64,000 nt of DNA. Source: Isoetes taiwanensis (Eukaryota; Streptophyta; Lycopodiopsida; Isoetales; Isoetaceae). Numbering within the stretch: the stretch's first letter is position 1; each line of letters starts with the position of its first letter. The notes beneath the pieces are model-generated. The model saw only the letters and a list, made by a program, of their open reading frames with translations. It had not been told where the DNA came from and made no database searches. The position numbers were made by a program, and so were the translations under genes. Below, in pieces: positions 23,856 to 35,659 of this stretch. Where the stretch lies: assembly GCA_021234155.1 (NCBI GenBank), contig JAJEKV010000201.1:122001-186000 (forward strand). Direction: 5' to 3'.

Positions 23856-26800
23856 ATGGCTAACGGCAAGGAAAATGAAAAGGGAAAGGAGAAAGGTGTC
23901 TCAGCTAAGATGCTATCAAAGATCTTGTCAATGTTAACAGAGGAACAAAAGGACGCAGTGGCACATGAACTATTAAATGGTGGTGCATCATCATCGAAGA
24001 AATCCAAGAGAAGGTCTTCCATTGGTAGTCGCACTTCCAAGACATCGGGAGAAGGCAATGAATCGATGGCATCGGGAAATTCTCGTGGTATGAGCTTTAG
24101 GAAGTTGGGCGACACTGAGGTATAACTTTGTGCATATTTATTTTGAGTGTTGTTTTTATCTTGTTGATGGTTGGGATTACCTAAGACGGAAGGCACGAAA
24201 AGGTTTGACATCCAAGCCTTCATCTGTTAAAAAAGCAAACTGGAAAAAGTTTCTAGAATTGGCGAAGGTGGAGCACCACGTGAAGAAATTAGCAGCATCT
24301 CAAAGGAAGAAAAAACCATGTACTGGTTCAGGTGGGGATAGATCGATCATCTCTAATTATGTGAGTATTACTTCTTATTTGTTTGAAATCAAGTTAGTAT
24401 ATGATACTTATAACTACCCCATATTTTCAATATTTAGTATGCCCACTTTAGGGGCTATCCTAGTGAGAAGGTCACTTCTGAGATTAAGGAAATTGGAGGA
24501 TGGAAGAAATGGATCAAACGCGAAAGTGATGAAGGACGTGTATTTCCAGAAACAAAGGTACAATTTCAATTTTATTTTTTATTTTATTTTATTTTTTTTG
24601 AAGGCAAAATATTTTTATTTTTATTAATAGTATGTAATAAATACATTTATTTAAGGCTCCCAAAAGCCAGATAGCCTAAACGTGTCAACACGGGTGCTCA
24701 ACAGCCCAAGTGTGGAAAGGAAAACAAACATCATTCCAGAAGTTCATCCAAAGAAAATATCCCATGATGTTATGACGATGTTGCCACCTGAAAACCTCCC
24801 GAAAATACTGGTAGACAAAAGTAGAGGTGAAGGGTGTCTTCCCGCACGTTAACTTGGCCCCAAACCCACATCTGCAAAAGGATACTACAGGGAGGCAGCT
24901 TGCTCTTTTCCTGTTGTACTAGGAGATAAGTTGTCACACCGTCTTCTCCAAATGCCGATGCCTTCTAGAGGCCTCCCCTTTGGGGTCACCCAAAGGGTGG
25001 TCTACTACTTCTGTCTCTACTTTTAATCACCTGCTTGGGCATCATCATCATTATACTCAACCAACCAAAGAAAACCGATAAGCAAAGAATGAATGCATTT
25101 GGCCCTCCCGATCCATATGCCTCTGGATTTTCCCTTAAGCATGGCCTTCTTTCATGATACTGCCTCCTGCAACCACACCCTTCTTCTTGCTGGGATAGAA
25201 GTGAGCCAACATGAAAAGCCAAACTCTTTCCAAGGTACCAATATTAAGGCTTTCAAAATCACATTAGACTCAACACCAAGCCGGCACGCAATCACGACCA
25301 CACTCATGCGCCTTCCAAGACCTCACCAACACCCGAGCTAAGGCAACTTTGTTTCTTGTAAGTCACTTTGCACACCTTAAGCATCCACCATCTACCGAAA
25401 AGTTTCATACAAAGAAACAACACAGGAACCAAGATGCCAAATACAACCCGACTCTGCTCAACCTCGGTAAATCATTGCGAAATAAAAGTGCCTAAGATGC
25501 CGGCTGAATAAGTCTTGAGCACCAATCTCTCAATGACCAGCCTACAGTCAAGAAGATGTGTGCCATACCCCAAGTTCTGGCCAGTACCTTAGCAGACAAG
25601 GATAGAGAGACCACACAGCTCAAGTTCGTTGCCTGCTCCAACTGATCCCGATGCCTTACCATGTCAGCTAAGAAAGACGGATTTCTTTTTCATGTTAATA
25701 AACTAAGGAAACTCAACTAGGTGCTGTGGCATAAACACCTCCCCAAGATAGGAGCTAGAACCCAAAAATGCCTCGAAGCCCCCAAATTGCAGTGAGTGCA
25801 ATAAATTTCCTTGCCTGCAGGATGAAAGCATACTACGGTGTACCACTTTTGGAACCCTCAAAAGTACCTTCACTGGGTACTTTTAAAACTGGTACTTTTT
25901 ATTTTTTCTTCCCATTAAAATCAATTCAAAACTTTTGAATTGAAGGTCAATAACATGTCAATCAATAGTATCAGAGGATAACAATACTATTAGAGACTAA
26001 AATTAATGAATCAACTCTCAAACTTATTGTTTATTGAGACATTTATGCAAGTTCCTGAAACCCAGTGTTGGGTACTTTTTTGGGTAGTTTTGCACTCCCT
26101 AAAAAGAACTTTAGATGGTACACCCTAGCATGCTTTTACCCTGCAGTGAGTGCAGCCTTTCTTTCCTGACCTGAATCTGACGAAAGAACTAGCCAAGCAA
26201 TCCACAAAAGAGAAGGATGTAAATCGTACCATAAAACCCCTGTTGGAATCTCCTCCAGTTGCACCAACCGAGCAGGAAAGATTGATGCAGAATGGCGACT
26301 CCACAGTCTGATTTGATCACAGAAGAACAGGCAAGAAGGCTTTCTAACCTCAGGTCTTGTGCTGGACAGGAATCTTTAGAAGTTTAGGCGACTTTGCTAC
26401 AAAACCTTGAAGCTGCGTCCACCTTCAGAACTTCTGCAAAGAAACCATCAAATGAAGAAGCCAGTAGCCAGGTTTTCCACTGGCTACTCATCCAGCAGCC
26501 GAGAAGCACGAAACGGCACTCCAAGGGGTCGGGCGGCCGCCTGCCGCCGCCCTAGCCGCTCCTAAACCCTAGCATCTCCACCAAAGTTGTTCTCAATTTT
26601 AAGAATCATAATTTGAAAATATACATGTAAGGCATTACTTGGCATTTACTCTTTTATTCAATTATAAATGTTGTAGCACATGGCACAAGATTACGTAGGC
26701 AAGGGCATTGTCCCGCCAATAGATGTCAAAGGAAAAGCCATTGCGCAAGCAGCAGATGAGGAGAATGAAGACACTGAAAAGACTGTGCATGTAAGTGTTC

Positions 26801-26979
26801 TAGCTAGATATAGTACATGCTTGTGACTTTTAAATTGTAGACATATAACCCTTTGTTTTTTCTTTTCGTAGCTGGATATAGACGGATCATCAAGCAACAG
26901 TGCAAGCGAAGATGAATCCAGCAGTGACAGTGCAGAAAGTACATCTAGTAGTGAAAATGAAGACGTTGAAATTGATTAA
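23856..26979 (+). CDS. CACTA TNPA/Transposase_24-like gene (multi-exon, probably degenerate)
   Basis: Probable DNA-binding accessory protein of an En/Spm (CACTA) element. Proposed exons: 23856-24119 (MANGKEN; Lys/Glu-rich, then Ser-rich with KKSKRRSS as a nuclear signal candidate), about 24150-24360 (RRKARKGL, NWKKFLELAK, QRKKKPCTGSGG), 24438-24557 (YAHFRGYPSEK, GGWKKWIKRESDEGRVF), 26677-26790 (DYVGKGIVPP, acidic end) and 26872-26979 (Ser/Asp/Glu-rich tail). Exons 2 to 5 join in phase with good GTGAGT/GTACAA/GTAAGT donors and TTTAG/TTGTAG/TTCGTAG acceptors. Exons 1 and 2 are separated by only 28-65 nt with no acceptor that keeps frame, so that junction may be damaged. Intron 3 (2.1 kb) holds a MITE and perhaps a LINE relic. 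It lies just left of a CACTA right end (27803), which supports the assignment; the Transposase_24 match is by motif feel, not a search. Confidence 0.6.
24570..26590 (-). mobile_element. Possible non-LTR retrotransposon relic in intron 3
   Basis: The left edge is T-rich (24560-24600), as an A-tail would be on the minus strand, and the right edge reads CTAGGGTTTAGGAGCGG on the minus strand, like a plant transcript 5' end. I could not recognise reverse transcriptase or endonuclease inside, so this may be another kind of insertion. Confidence 0.3.
25817..26144. mobile_element. MITE with about 29-bp inverted ends
   Basis: GCAGGATGAAAGCATACTA at 25817 pairs with the complement of 26116-26144 (GCAGGGTAAAAGCATGCTA). 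Both continue into GGTGTACCA. Length is 328 bp with an AT-rich core and no coding. Imperfect direct repeats (GCAGTGAGTGCA) occur on both sides, near 25790 and 26143. Superfamily not assigned. Confidence 0.6.
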
Positions 26980-27803
26980 CACATCTCCATTATTTCTTTT
27001 GTGAGAAAACTATATTTATGTACACTTTTCATTTTACTAGGTTTATGTACACTGTTCATTTTAAATGTTTTGAATCAAACATGGTGTATTGACAAATGAG
27101 ATTGACAACAATCTGTCAAAAATTTGAATTAATTACGACCAAAACGTGACTAAGCATTGTTAACAAAAATGACATAAATGTAGTAAAATGATGATAAAAA
27201 AATGTCAAAAAGTAGCTTAAAACATGACCAAGTATGTGACAAAAATTTGCCAAAAAAGTGAAAAATATGACCTAAGATATGACAAAAGAGTGTCAAAAAG
27301 GACACAAAATAGGACAAAATAGGGACCATAGAATTGCCAAAAATTGCCCAAAATTTGACAAAATAGGTGTCAAAGAATAGCCAAGAAAAGTGACAAAAAG
27401 GCTATAAACTATGACAAAATAAATGACAAAAAAATGGTACAAAAATTAACAAATAGGCATTAAAGAATTGCCAAAAAAATGACAAAAAAAGATTACAATA
27501 TAACATAAAAAATGACAATAAATTATCCAAAAATAACCTAAAGTATGACAAAATAGGTGCTGAAGAATTGCCAAAAGAAGTGACAAAAAAAAGGTTTAAA
27601 GTATGAGAAAATATGTGCAACAAATTTGCCAAGAGAAGTGCCACACAATTGCCAAAAAAGTGACAAAAAATGACAAAATAGTGATGATGCATCGTCACTG
27701 TTTTTTGACATATTTATAGCATGTTTTTGTCAGTTCTCCAGAATTTGCAGTAGTCTACAATGTGACAAAAAAACTGACAATAAACCCCTATTCTCTTGTA
27801 GTG
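26980..27803 (+). mobile_element. Right subterminal region and end of a CACTA element
   Basis: From about 27090 the sequence is filled with GTGACAAAAA/ATGACAAAAT motifs, the dense subterminal repeats of CACTA elements. It ends ACCCCTATTCTCTTGTAGTG at 27803, whose complement CACTACAAGAGAATAGG is a typical CACTA terminus. The matching left end was not found in the window, so it may be lost or lie beyond the neighbouring Helitron. Confidence 0.82.
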
Positions 27804-27923
27804 GGCATAGCTAGGAACTATAAATGATACACTGGAGCAAATTGTTGAATGAATATCCCTTTTCTTTTTCTCCCCTCCCCTTTTCTTTCGCTTTGCTTCT
27901 CTTTCCCTTTCCCCTTCCTTTTT

Positions 27924-28363
27924 GGCGCGGGATATCCTTACCCTGGTTTCGGGGATCCGGGAGGGGTGATACCGGAGGACGGGATCCCCAAGAGGTGTGA
28001 TCCCGGAGGACGGGATCCCCAGTTACTGCGCAGTTACTGCGCAAAAATCTTGGCCCTTATAGGGATTTTTGGGGCAAATTTGTTGTGGGATTTTCTCCCT
28101 CGATCCGGCACCGAATCGCATGGGATCAGTTCGTAGCTGGTCGGAATCGGGAGGGCAAGGGGATCAGGTAGATGCGGAGGAGGAAGCGCTGCTGCACTGG
28201 CCTCGCTCCAATCCGGCAAAAAAAACAGCAAAAACTGCGCAGTAAGGCGTTAACTGCGCAGTTAACTGTGGGATCCCGGAGGAGGGGATCTCGCGTGGGG
28301 ATCCCGGAGGAGGGGATCCCATTTCCCTCCGGGATCCCCCAAACCAGGGTAAGACTATCCCAA
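27924..28363. repeat. GC-rich inverted repeat (about 440 bp)
   Basis: The left arm (GATATCCTTACCCTGGTTT near 27930, then repeated GGGATCCCC/GGAGGACGGGATCCCC and TTACTGCGCAGTTACTGCGC) pairs with the right arm ending near 28363 (AACCAGGGTAAGACTATCCC). Internal GGGATCCC and TGCGCAGTTA units are themselves repeated. It could fold into a long hairpin. Perhaps a MITE-like element; no target duplication was identified. Confidence 0.65.
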
Positions 28364-29112
28364 ACCTTCTTTTTTTCCTTTCTAATGGCCTTTTTCCCTC
28401 CCTGTTTCCTCCTTTCCCCCAGCCCTTTCTCTCTTCCACTTTTTCATGTACCATTTTTCCCTCCCATTTCTCCTCTCCCCCTCCCTTTTCCTTTTCTTTT
28501 TTCTCTTTTACTTTTCCTATATCCTTTTCCCATCTTTTTTTCTTCTCCTTTTTTCAGTGCCCTTTTTTTCCTTCCCCTTCCTCCTCCTTCGTTCTTTTCC
28601 CTTTCCTTTTTTCCATACCTTCCCTTTTCCCCTTTTCCTCGCACTTTCCCTCCTCTTTATTTTTCCCTTCTCATTTCCCCCTTACCTCTTCTAGTTTTCT
28701 CTATGCTCTTTTCCGTTCCCTTCCCCGCTTCCCCCTCCCCTTTTTTTCCTTTCTCCTTTTCCCTTTCTTCTCCCCTCCCTTTTTATCTTTCCCTTTTTCG
28801 ATGTCCTTTTTTCCCTTCCTTTTTTCTCCTTTCCCCACATTTTCTCCTTTCTTAGTGTGCTTTTTCGCTCCCTCATCCTCCCCCTTTCTTTCCCTTTTCC
28901 CTTCACTTCTCTTTACTCTTTTCCTCTTCCCTTCCCCCTTTTACTACTATCCTCACCCTTTCCATCTTCTCCTTTTTGTAGCGTCCCTTTTTCCTTCCTT
29001 GTTTCCTTTCTTTTCCTTTCCCCTTTTTCGTGCTCTTTTCCCTTTCCTTTTCCCTTTTCCTTCTTTTCTTTTTACCCGTGCCTTCTTGCCTTTCACTTTG
29101 CCCTTTTGCCCT
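28364..29112 (-). repeat. Pyrimidine-rich low-complexity tract
   Basis: Nearly pure C and T on this strand, the strand complement of the purine tracts at 8.56-9.9 and 37.87-39.88 kb. Long Phe/Ser/Pro/Leu frames here are artefacts. Confidence 0.88.
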
Positions 29113-29340
29113 TTTACCCAGTCACCACAGTCACCACATTCACCACAGTCACCACATTCACCACAGTCACCACATTCACCACAGTCACCACATTCACCAC
29201 AATCATTACAGTCACCACATTCACCACAGTCATTATATGCACCACATTCATTATAGTCACTACAATCATCACATGCACCACTTTCATTACATTCACCACA
29301 ATCATCACATGCACCACATTTATCACAATCGCCACATTCA
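29113..29340 (+). repeat. 9-bp minisatellite (TCACCACAK)
   Basis: About 24 copies of TCACCACAG/TCACCACAT alternating as an 18-bp unit, degrading to the right (TCATTACAG, TCATCACATG). All three frames stay open (His/Ser/Ile; Thr/Val/Phe; Ser/Pro/Gln/His), so coding cannot be inferred. It ends right at the start of recognisable Ty3/gypsy pol. Confidence 0.92.
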
Positions 29341-29346
29341 GTCAAG

Positions 29347-29798
29347 AACATCAATATTTCTCAAGAAAATCAAGAAGGATTGGATATTATTGGAAGAGAT
29401 CTTACTCAAGAGGAGGAACGTGATTTGATATCTTTGTTAAGAGAATTCAGGGATGTTTTGATAAGAAATTATAAAGAATTGAAAGGCATTCCACCAGAGG
29501 TTGTGGTTCATACCATAGATTGTTTTTTTTTAAAGACGACAAACTCTTATTCAATAATGCAGAAGAGGTGAAATGCTGAAGTCATGAAGCTTTTGGAGGC
29601 GGGATTTATTGTACCAATCCCAAATTTAGATTCGAGCAGTTCTATCATACTAGTGAGAAAGCCAAATAACTCAATCCGCGTATGCATTGATTATTATAGG
29701 GATCTCAAGAAAGCTGCCAAAAGAGATCATTTTCCTACACCATTCATAGACACCTTGTTGGATATTGTTGCAAGAAATCAGGCCTATTCTTTTTTGGA
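29347..29798 (+). pseudogene. Ty3/gypsy reverse transcriptase, N-terminal half
   Basis: Reads as the region linking protease and reverse transcriptase, then the RT fingers: LTQEEERDLISLLREFRDV, an in-frame TGA at 29569-29571, KLLEAGFIVPI, SIILVRKPNNSIRVCIDY, KAAKRDHFPTPFID and AYSFLD. It stops exactly where the CACTA element begins (29799), before the catalytic segment. The next expected residues are found at 58251 on the same strand. The 5' side (gag, protease) is missing and replaced by the minisatellite. Confidence 0.92.
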
Positions 29799-30185
29799 CC
29801 TACAAGAGGATAAAGTTTTTGCGTCAACCCCTGTGTCACTACATTTTAAGGTTTGTCAGATTTGTATCAAAAGCTTAAAAGTGACGCAAATTAATTTGAT
29901 TGCGACAGAACTTGTGTCAACATAGTTGTGTCAACAGCAACGTCATTTTTTTATAATATGTGTGTCAAAATTTTGGTAGTTTTTTACTAGCTTTCTAATG
30001 ATGGTTACATCATGTATTGCAAAAAGATTGTGACATAATTTAAGTCAAGTATAGCAATAGATTTGTGTCCACTAGAACATCACTAGCTCTGAAATTCTAA
30101 GTCAATCTTGTTACACATTTGTGTCATATTTTTTAATAGGTTCTTGTCACCTTTTGTAAAACATGTGTGTTATTTTATAGTGTCA
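29799..30185 (+). repeat. Left subterminal repeat region of the giant CACTA
   Basis: Scattered TGTGTCA, GTGACGCAAA, TGTGTCAACA and TGTGTCAAAA motifs within 390 bp of the left end. Confidence 0.75.
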
Positions 30186-30189
30186 AACA

Positions 30190-30350
30190 CACCAAAAAAA
30201 GTTCCCAAAGTAGCCTTTCCTGGCAGCGCTCCCCCGGTGGGTCGTACGCTAATAACCACCATCTGGGAGCCCGGTTCCTCTATCCGACCATTGAATCATC
30301 TGTTCAAGGGCCCCTTCTTCGGGAAGGTCCAAAAAATTTCAAGAGGCTGG
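30190..30350 (-). repeat. Copy of the 13-18 kb repeat family
   Basis: Reverse complement of 13040-13200, with few differences (GTTCCCAAAGTAGCCTTTCC, GAGCCCGGTTCCTC, CTTCGGGAAGGTCC). It shows that the family is dispersed. Confidence 0.85.
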
Positions 30351-30529
30351 GTATGGACTATAAGTCATGTCTGGAAACGTACAAATTTGGAAGGAGGAAT
30401 TCAACCGAACAAACGGACTTGAATAAAGGAATAACAACCTGTGAAACCAATCTTGATCTCGATGAAGCCGTACCTACTCTCGCCGAAGTTCCCCGGGGGC
30501 TCTTGGACCTGGACTAGTACTAGAAAACT

Positions 30530-33500
30530 AGCCTGTCTAGACGGTGTATGTGATCTCGAAGCCTAAAGTGGTGTGCTGCATCTAAGTTAACCCCCCCAAA
30601 AACCCCTCGAGCTAGTGATACAGATGAACCAGAACCGTTGATGCAGATAGGCCTGCCGAGCTATGGAGCTGATGCGGCAAGATAAGCCAAACCACACCAA
30701 AGCCAAACCTTGGCAGAGGTGCAAAATTGGATTCATGGCAGAGGTTCCCGGCAACGAATTTTGTGGCAGAGTTCCGGAACTAGGGATTTTGAAGCATGGC
30801 CACTAGCGTCCTTAGAATGTATGATTTATTTGTTTAAGGATGAAAAATGATCTTGTATGAAACATAACCCGAGTCTAAATGGGATCATCATTGATGCCCC
30901 ATGGAAAAAATGGGGCATCATGGGATGGAGGCGTGGGATGACATGATGGTGTCCAATATATACCTCGCTCGATATTAACACAATATGATTCAAAATGAAA
31001 AAAATCGTAGGACTGTCAATGGTGAAATTTAAAAGAAATAGGCATATATGATATAATTGTATCGCATTCAACGACTGAGATGAGCGGCTGAGATTGTGAT
31101 CCAACCCTTGAGACTCTATTGGCCCTAAATTAAGGACCGAGATTAAAGCCAAGATTTAATTGTGCATTGTGCTTTTCTTCTCTTCTTTTTTTCTTTTGCC
31201 GCTTCTATCTCCCACGTTTCCTACTTCCGATCATCGCTTCTCTCGTTTCCCCTGTCTCTGCTTCTCTACTTCTCTTCTCAAAGTCCTCAGAGGTCAAAAC
31301 TATGCTTCACTGCTTATAGATTGTTTTGATCGCTGCAACGGAGCTTCTGTGATGAAGCTCCGGGAAAAACAAAGGATATGAAGAATATGTTCCGGTAAGA
31401 ACAGGGTTTTTGGGTTTCTTTGTCCTACTGGACGGCTTGCCACCATTCCGACCTCAAATTCTCTCCCCCAAACAACTGAATCCAGGTTTTATTTTGCTGC
31501 TAAGTTTATTATTAAATGATTTTTTCAAAATCCTGAAGTCATCCAGGTCGTGAGTCCTCCAGGGCTCAGATTGTACATCTGCCTTTCCTTCAAAACTTTA
31601 CATAAACCCTTATTACTTTTCCCCCCATAAATTAATCCCAAGCTGCATGCCGGTTGATTGCTGTAGCGCATAATTAGCAGTGTGTTAAGATCTACAGGTA
31701 TGCATTGTTGTGGATTTCAGTGAAATGTGTGATTGATAATATGGTGAAATATATATAGTGGTTGTTATTGCAGTGAAATTTGGGCATCTGTTCTGGAACA
31801 AACCCTGCCCAAGTTTGAATTTGAAAATTTTACAGAAGATGATGTTCAAAACTTGCAATGGGAAATTCTGGATAAAAGATAAGGATCTGGACACAAGACA
31901 TACGCATTGTTGTAAGCTAGTTTTCGGAGTTTTTTTTGTCCTTTATATTCAGATATGATATTTATGGCTACAAATGTATCATCAGATCAAATTGTTATAT
32001 ACAGCAGAGTGTGAACTTTGTACTGAAGTATTTTGCGATCCTTACCGTAGATAATATTTTGTGGAGGTCACTACAAACAGCTTTAGTAATTTACATAGCA
32101 CTGAGTAAAAACTCGCTAGAAAAGCTGTTTGTGTTACTCGATATGTATGAGACCATACATGATCTTCTGTCTGATGTTGGTAGCTTGTATCAAAGTCTAG
32201 TAGAGGTTGTTTCAAATGGCTAAGAGGCCATATATCATGATTGGATATGTATTATAAATTCGTAAAACTCTAGGCTGATATGAAAATAGAGGCAATAACC
32301 ATCATTCAATTAAATTGGGATTATGTCTTGATTTTGGGACAAATTTCATATTGCAAGTTTTTTAGTAACTTGATTAAAGTCACTATACGTTAACATATAA
32401 TCACACACCTTAATATAAATTCACACCTTAACTTCAAATTACAAAATCATATATCATGAAACTCAAGTAGTACACAACTTTTATTAACTGTGATTGATAC
32501 ATGTAATTATAACAAATATGATTTATCTGCGTTTCGAGATAAGCAGATAAATCCGCTTCTTGAGGCTAGTTGATGGGTTCCCTTTAGAGTATTTAAGTCC
32601 ATTTCCACCTCCTTTCTCGCCATCAGCCGTTCTTGAGCCTCTCCTTCTTAGGTCGCTTGTATTTTCAGCCTCTTCTCTTTCGTCACCAATCGTTTCGTCG
32701 GTACTATTATGCCCGGCCTGCCGTTTTTGTTTCAGCATGGCGGCCTCTCAAGCTCAGTTTATTACTTGTTCCCCTCGCTAGCATCCATTTGTGTCGATCC
32801 TGCTCAGCAAAGGTACGGTAAATAGAGGTTTGGAGCGGCAGAATAATAGAAACCTCTAGCATCAGATTTTCGACGAGTTGGTCGTGTTGGATCTGTTGGG
32901 GCTGGCCTCTGCTTTCTTGGTCGGACTGTGTACAAGCTACCAAGCTAGGGTTTGGGCCGGTCATGCTGTAGGCTGCCGTCTGGCCTGGGATAGATATGAG
33001 AGGAGTTGCTTTATGGAGTGTTTCTTCCATTGCTTTGTGTCAACAGACGTTTCACCGGGCACTGATTCGGATCAGCTCGTGGGCTTGGCCAGGAGTTCCC
33101 AGGTCAGTAATCCTCTTTTTTAAGAGTTGCTTGAATGAAGTACTCCATTTGCTATGAAAGTTAATCTTGTGTTTCACGTAAATCTCGCACCTCTGAGTTC
33201 ATGGGTTGCTCTTGTCATGTCCGATTTTCTTGAGCTGCCCTGCACCTCTGAGTTCATGGTTTGCATTTGTTTTCGTCTATTTCTCCCTGAGGCCTTTGTG
33301 GCTTTTCCAAATTTGCATAACATAGGAGTTTGGTTATAGTCTCTTATTTGAGAACGTAGGCGATGATGAACATGCTGTAATCTGATGCATTTATAGTTCG
33401 TCTTGCAATTTGTTGTAGATTGTCAAGCAAAGAGTCCCTTGCTTATGGGAAGTTATTTTGCACAGCTAGTTGCTATAGTTCTCCAATTTGTAGTTTCTTC

Positions 33501-34380
33501 AAGTCTGGAACCATGCTCTTTATTTTCCATAGACGAAGACTTGTATTTACCTGGCAGCAGCACTGCTATTTTGAATGGCCATGTCTTGTTCTTTTCAGGG
33601 TCTACTTAATGGTTTTGGGAAGCTTTTTCTTTTATATTTTCACACGGCATTTTCGTGGTTTATTTTCCATGCTAGCTTGGAGATGATAGCTCTTTGTGCC
33701 AGAATGTTTCCCAGGTTTGATTTCGTCGAAGGGTTATAATTCCTGCCAAAGGGAAGATCTTTCTATGGCAATAGGTTAAGGATGTATTGGATAAGGAGGT
33801 ACCCGGGCCTTTCCCTTTGTCTTTATTTAGGCATAGTCTTCTTCTGAAGTGTGGCAGAAGATGCAATATTTTTGGTTCATGGGTCTTGTGCCTAAAAAAG
33901 GGCTTCTCTGTACAACATCTGCTTTGGAGCACTTGCAGAAGGTGACGGTATGTCTGTCTAAGGTGAGACCATGTTTGCAGCAATCTTGTGTGCTTCGGCA
34001 AAATACCACCCAACTGCCCTTGTCATGCACAAGTTTGTAATTGGGGTTAGTAGGAAAGAGAATAGGAGTTTTCTAGTTTGAGATGAGTTCTACGGTTCCT
34101 GATTTGATTGAGGCCACTTTGAACACTTTTGCCGTTAGGATTATCGGAGTTGCTGCCATCCGCTGATGCTATTATAGCATTGGTAAGATATGCGCTTGCT
34201 GGTGTCTGAGGTATATCAATTTTTATCTCAATTGTGTTTTGGCTTGAGGTAAGTAGCTTGTCCAATCTCTCATTTTTCCTTGCATGATTTCTTCTACGTC
34301 TTTGTTATCTCATTCTTTAGATTTGTCGTAGCTTATTGATGCTAGCTTCTCTATTTTTGCATGAGTTGTAGTTGAAGTGT
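30530..34380. other. No recognisable gene (3.8 kb)
   Basis: Frames of 60-110 codons exist but match nothing I know. The stretch 32.5-34.1 kb looks transcript-like (pyrimidine-rich introns, an ATG at 32737 with a 14-codon frame). CACCTCTGAGTTCATGG is repeated near 33189 and 33241. Possibly captured or untranslated gene parts. Confidence 0.35.
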
Positions 34381-34390
34381 TTTTTGTTGT

Positions 34391-34860
34391 TGCGCATATT
34401 TGCAAATTTGGGAGCTTTTAGACCTTCCTTCAGAAGCTTTGGTAGTTTGGCTTGTTGTCGAAGCATATCTAAGCTTCTGGCTTGTTTTGGTGCTGCATAT
34501 GTTCGCAGATGTAGGAGCTCTTGGGCTTTTCTAAGGAAGTATGACCTGTTGTTGAAACATATCAAAGTTTTTGACTCGTTTTTGGTGACTCGTTTTGGTG
34601 CTGCACATTTTTACAAATATGGGAACGCTTCGACCTCCCCCTAGAACTTTTCCAGTTTGAATTGTCGTTACAGATACTTTAGCTTCTGACTTGTTATGGG
34701 CTCTAGTTTTCTCATGTGTTCTAAGATTTGCGCTTATGATCTAAACCTCTAGAGCTTGAAGAAGGTTATTCAATTCTCTTGAAGTTTACTGGTTTTTGTG
34801 TTGCGCAGGGTTGCAGATCCAAGAGCTTTTAGATCTCTCTTTGGGAAGTTCTGAGAAGAT
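34391..34860 (+). repeat. Degenerate tandem repeat, about 105-bp unit
   Basis: Similar blocks start at about 34391, 34494, 34602 and 34802, each with TGCRCATWTTTRCARAT, GAGCTTTTAGACCTYCCT-like and AARCATATCWAAG-like pieces. Confidence 0.6.
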
Positions 34861-35235
34861 GTTTTTCACCTTGGACTATATGTGGGCTCGTTTATGAGAT
34901 GTTTTTTGCAGTATTGACTCTTATGTTGAGAAGTTTATTTACATGAGAATCTGTAATGGCAACATTCAATCCTATGGAAGCAAGTTTAAGCATTTTCCCA
35001 ATGCATTTCAGTAAGCGTCAATAGCTCCCCATTGCATGTATCACAAGCTGTACAAGGAATTCTACTTTGTGCGGACAACCCATGTTCACTTTGACAATGT
35101 TCGGGCTGTCCATCTAGGCTGTAAGTAATGGTTGTAGTTTATGGAGCTGCGTATGCCGTTTTATCAGTGCATTTTGAGGATTTTAGGGTGTGCAAGCTTG
35201 TCAAATTCTTCCAAATAAATCCTCTTGACCAGTCT

Positions 35236-35345
35236 GATCCTTTGAATCATTGGTGCTCTTTATTTCCAGTTAACATTTTGTGTTTACTCCCACCGGTTTG
35301 ATCCTTTGAATCATTGGTGCTATTTATTGCCAGTTAATATTGCAT
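35236..35345. repeat. 64-bp direct duplication
   Basis: GATCCTTTGAATCATTGGTG occurs at 35236 and 35300, with similar following sequence (CCAGTTAAYATT). Confidence 0.8.
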
Positions 35346-35659
35346 GTATACTCTCACCTAGTTAGCAGTTTGTGTTACTCCCATTTATAACTAGGTGTCT
35401 AGTGCAAGACTCAACACAGCACTGCCCTCGTACCATTTGCACTGGCTGATTGTATACCCATACACAACCTTGCATTTCCCTTGGACAGTAACCTTCCTTG
35501 CCATTGCTTGCATTTTCAAGGCCTTGGTATTCTAGTTGGCCTTTATAGTCCTTTTTTACTTGATTACTAGTCTTGCCGTTCTTGTCCTTGGTAGTAGATG
35601 CATTTTTAGCTTGTAGACTTTTTATTTATGCCTTGTCTAGGTATGTGTCGATCTTACCT

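Noticed and set aside
29097-29340. CRISPR-like regular repeats
   Set aside because: Contiguous 9-bp tandem units without spacers, in a eukaryotic context.
28172-29428. Open frames of 66-227 codons over the pyrimidine tract and minisatellite
   Set aside because: Low-complexity Phe/Ser/Pro and three-frame-open 9-bp repeat; no protein family.
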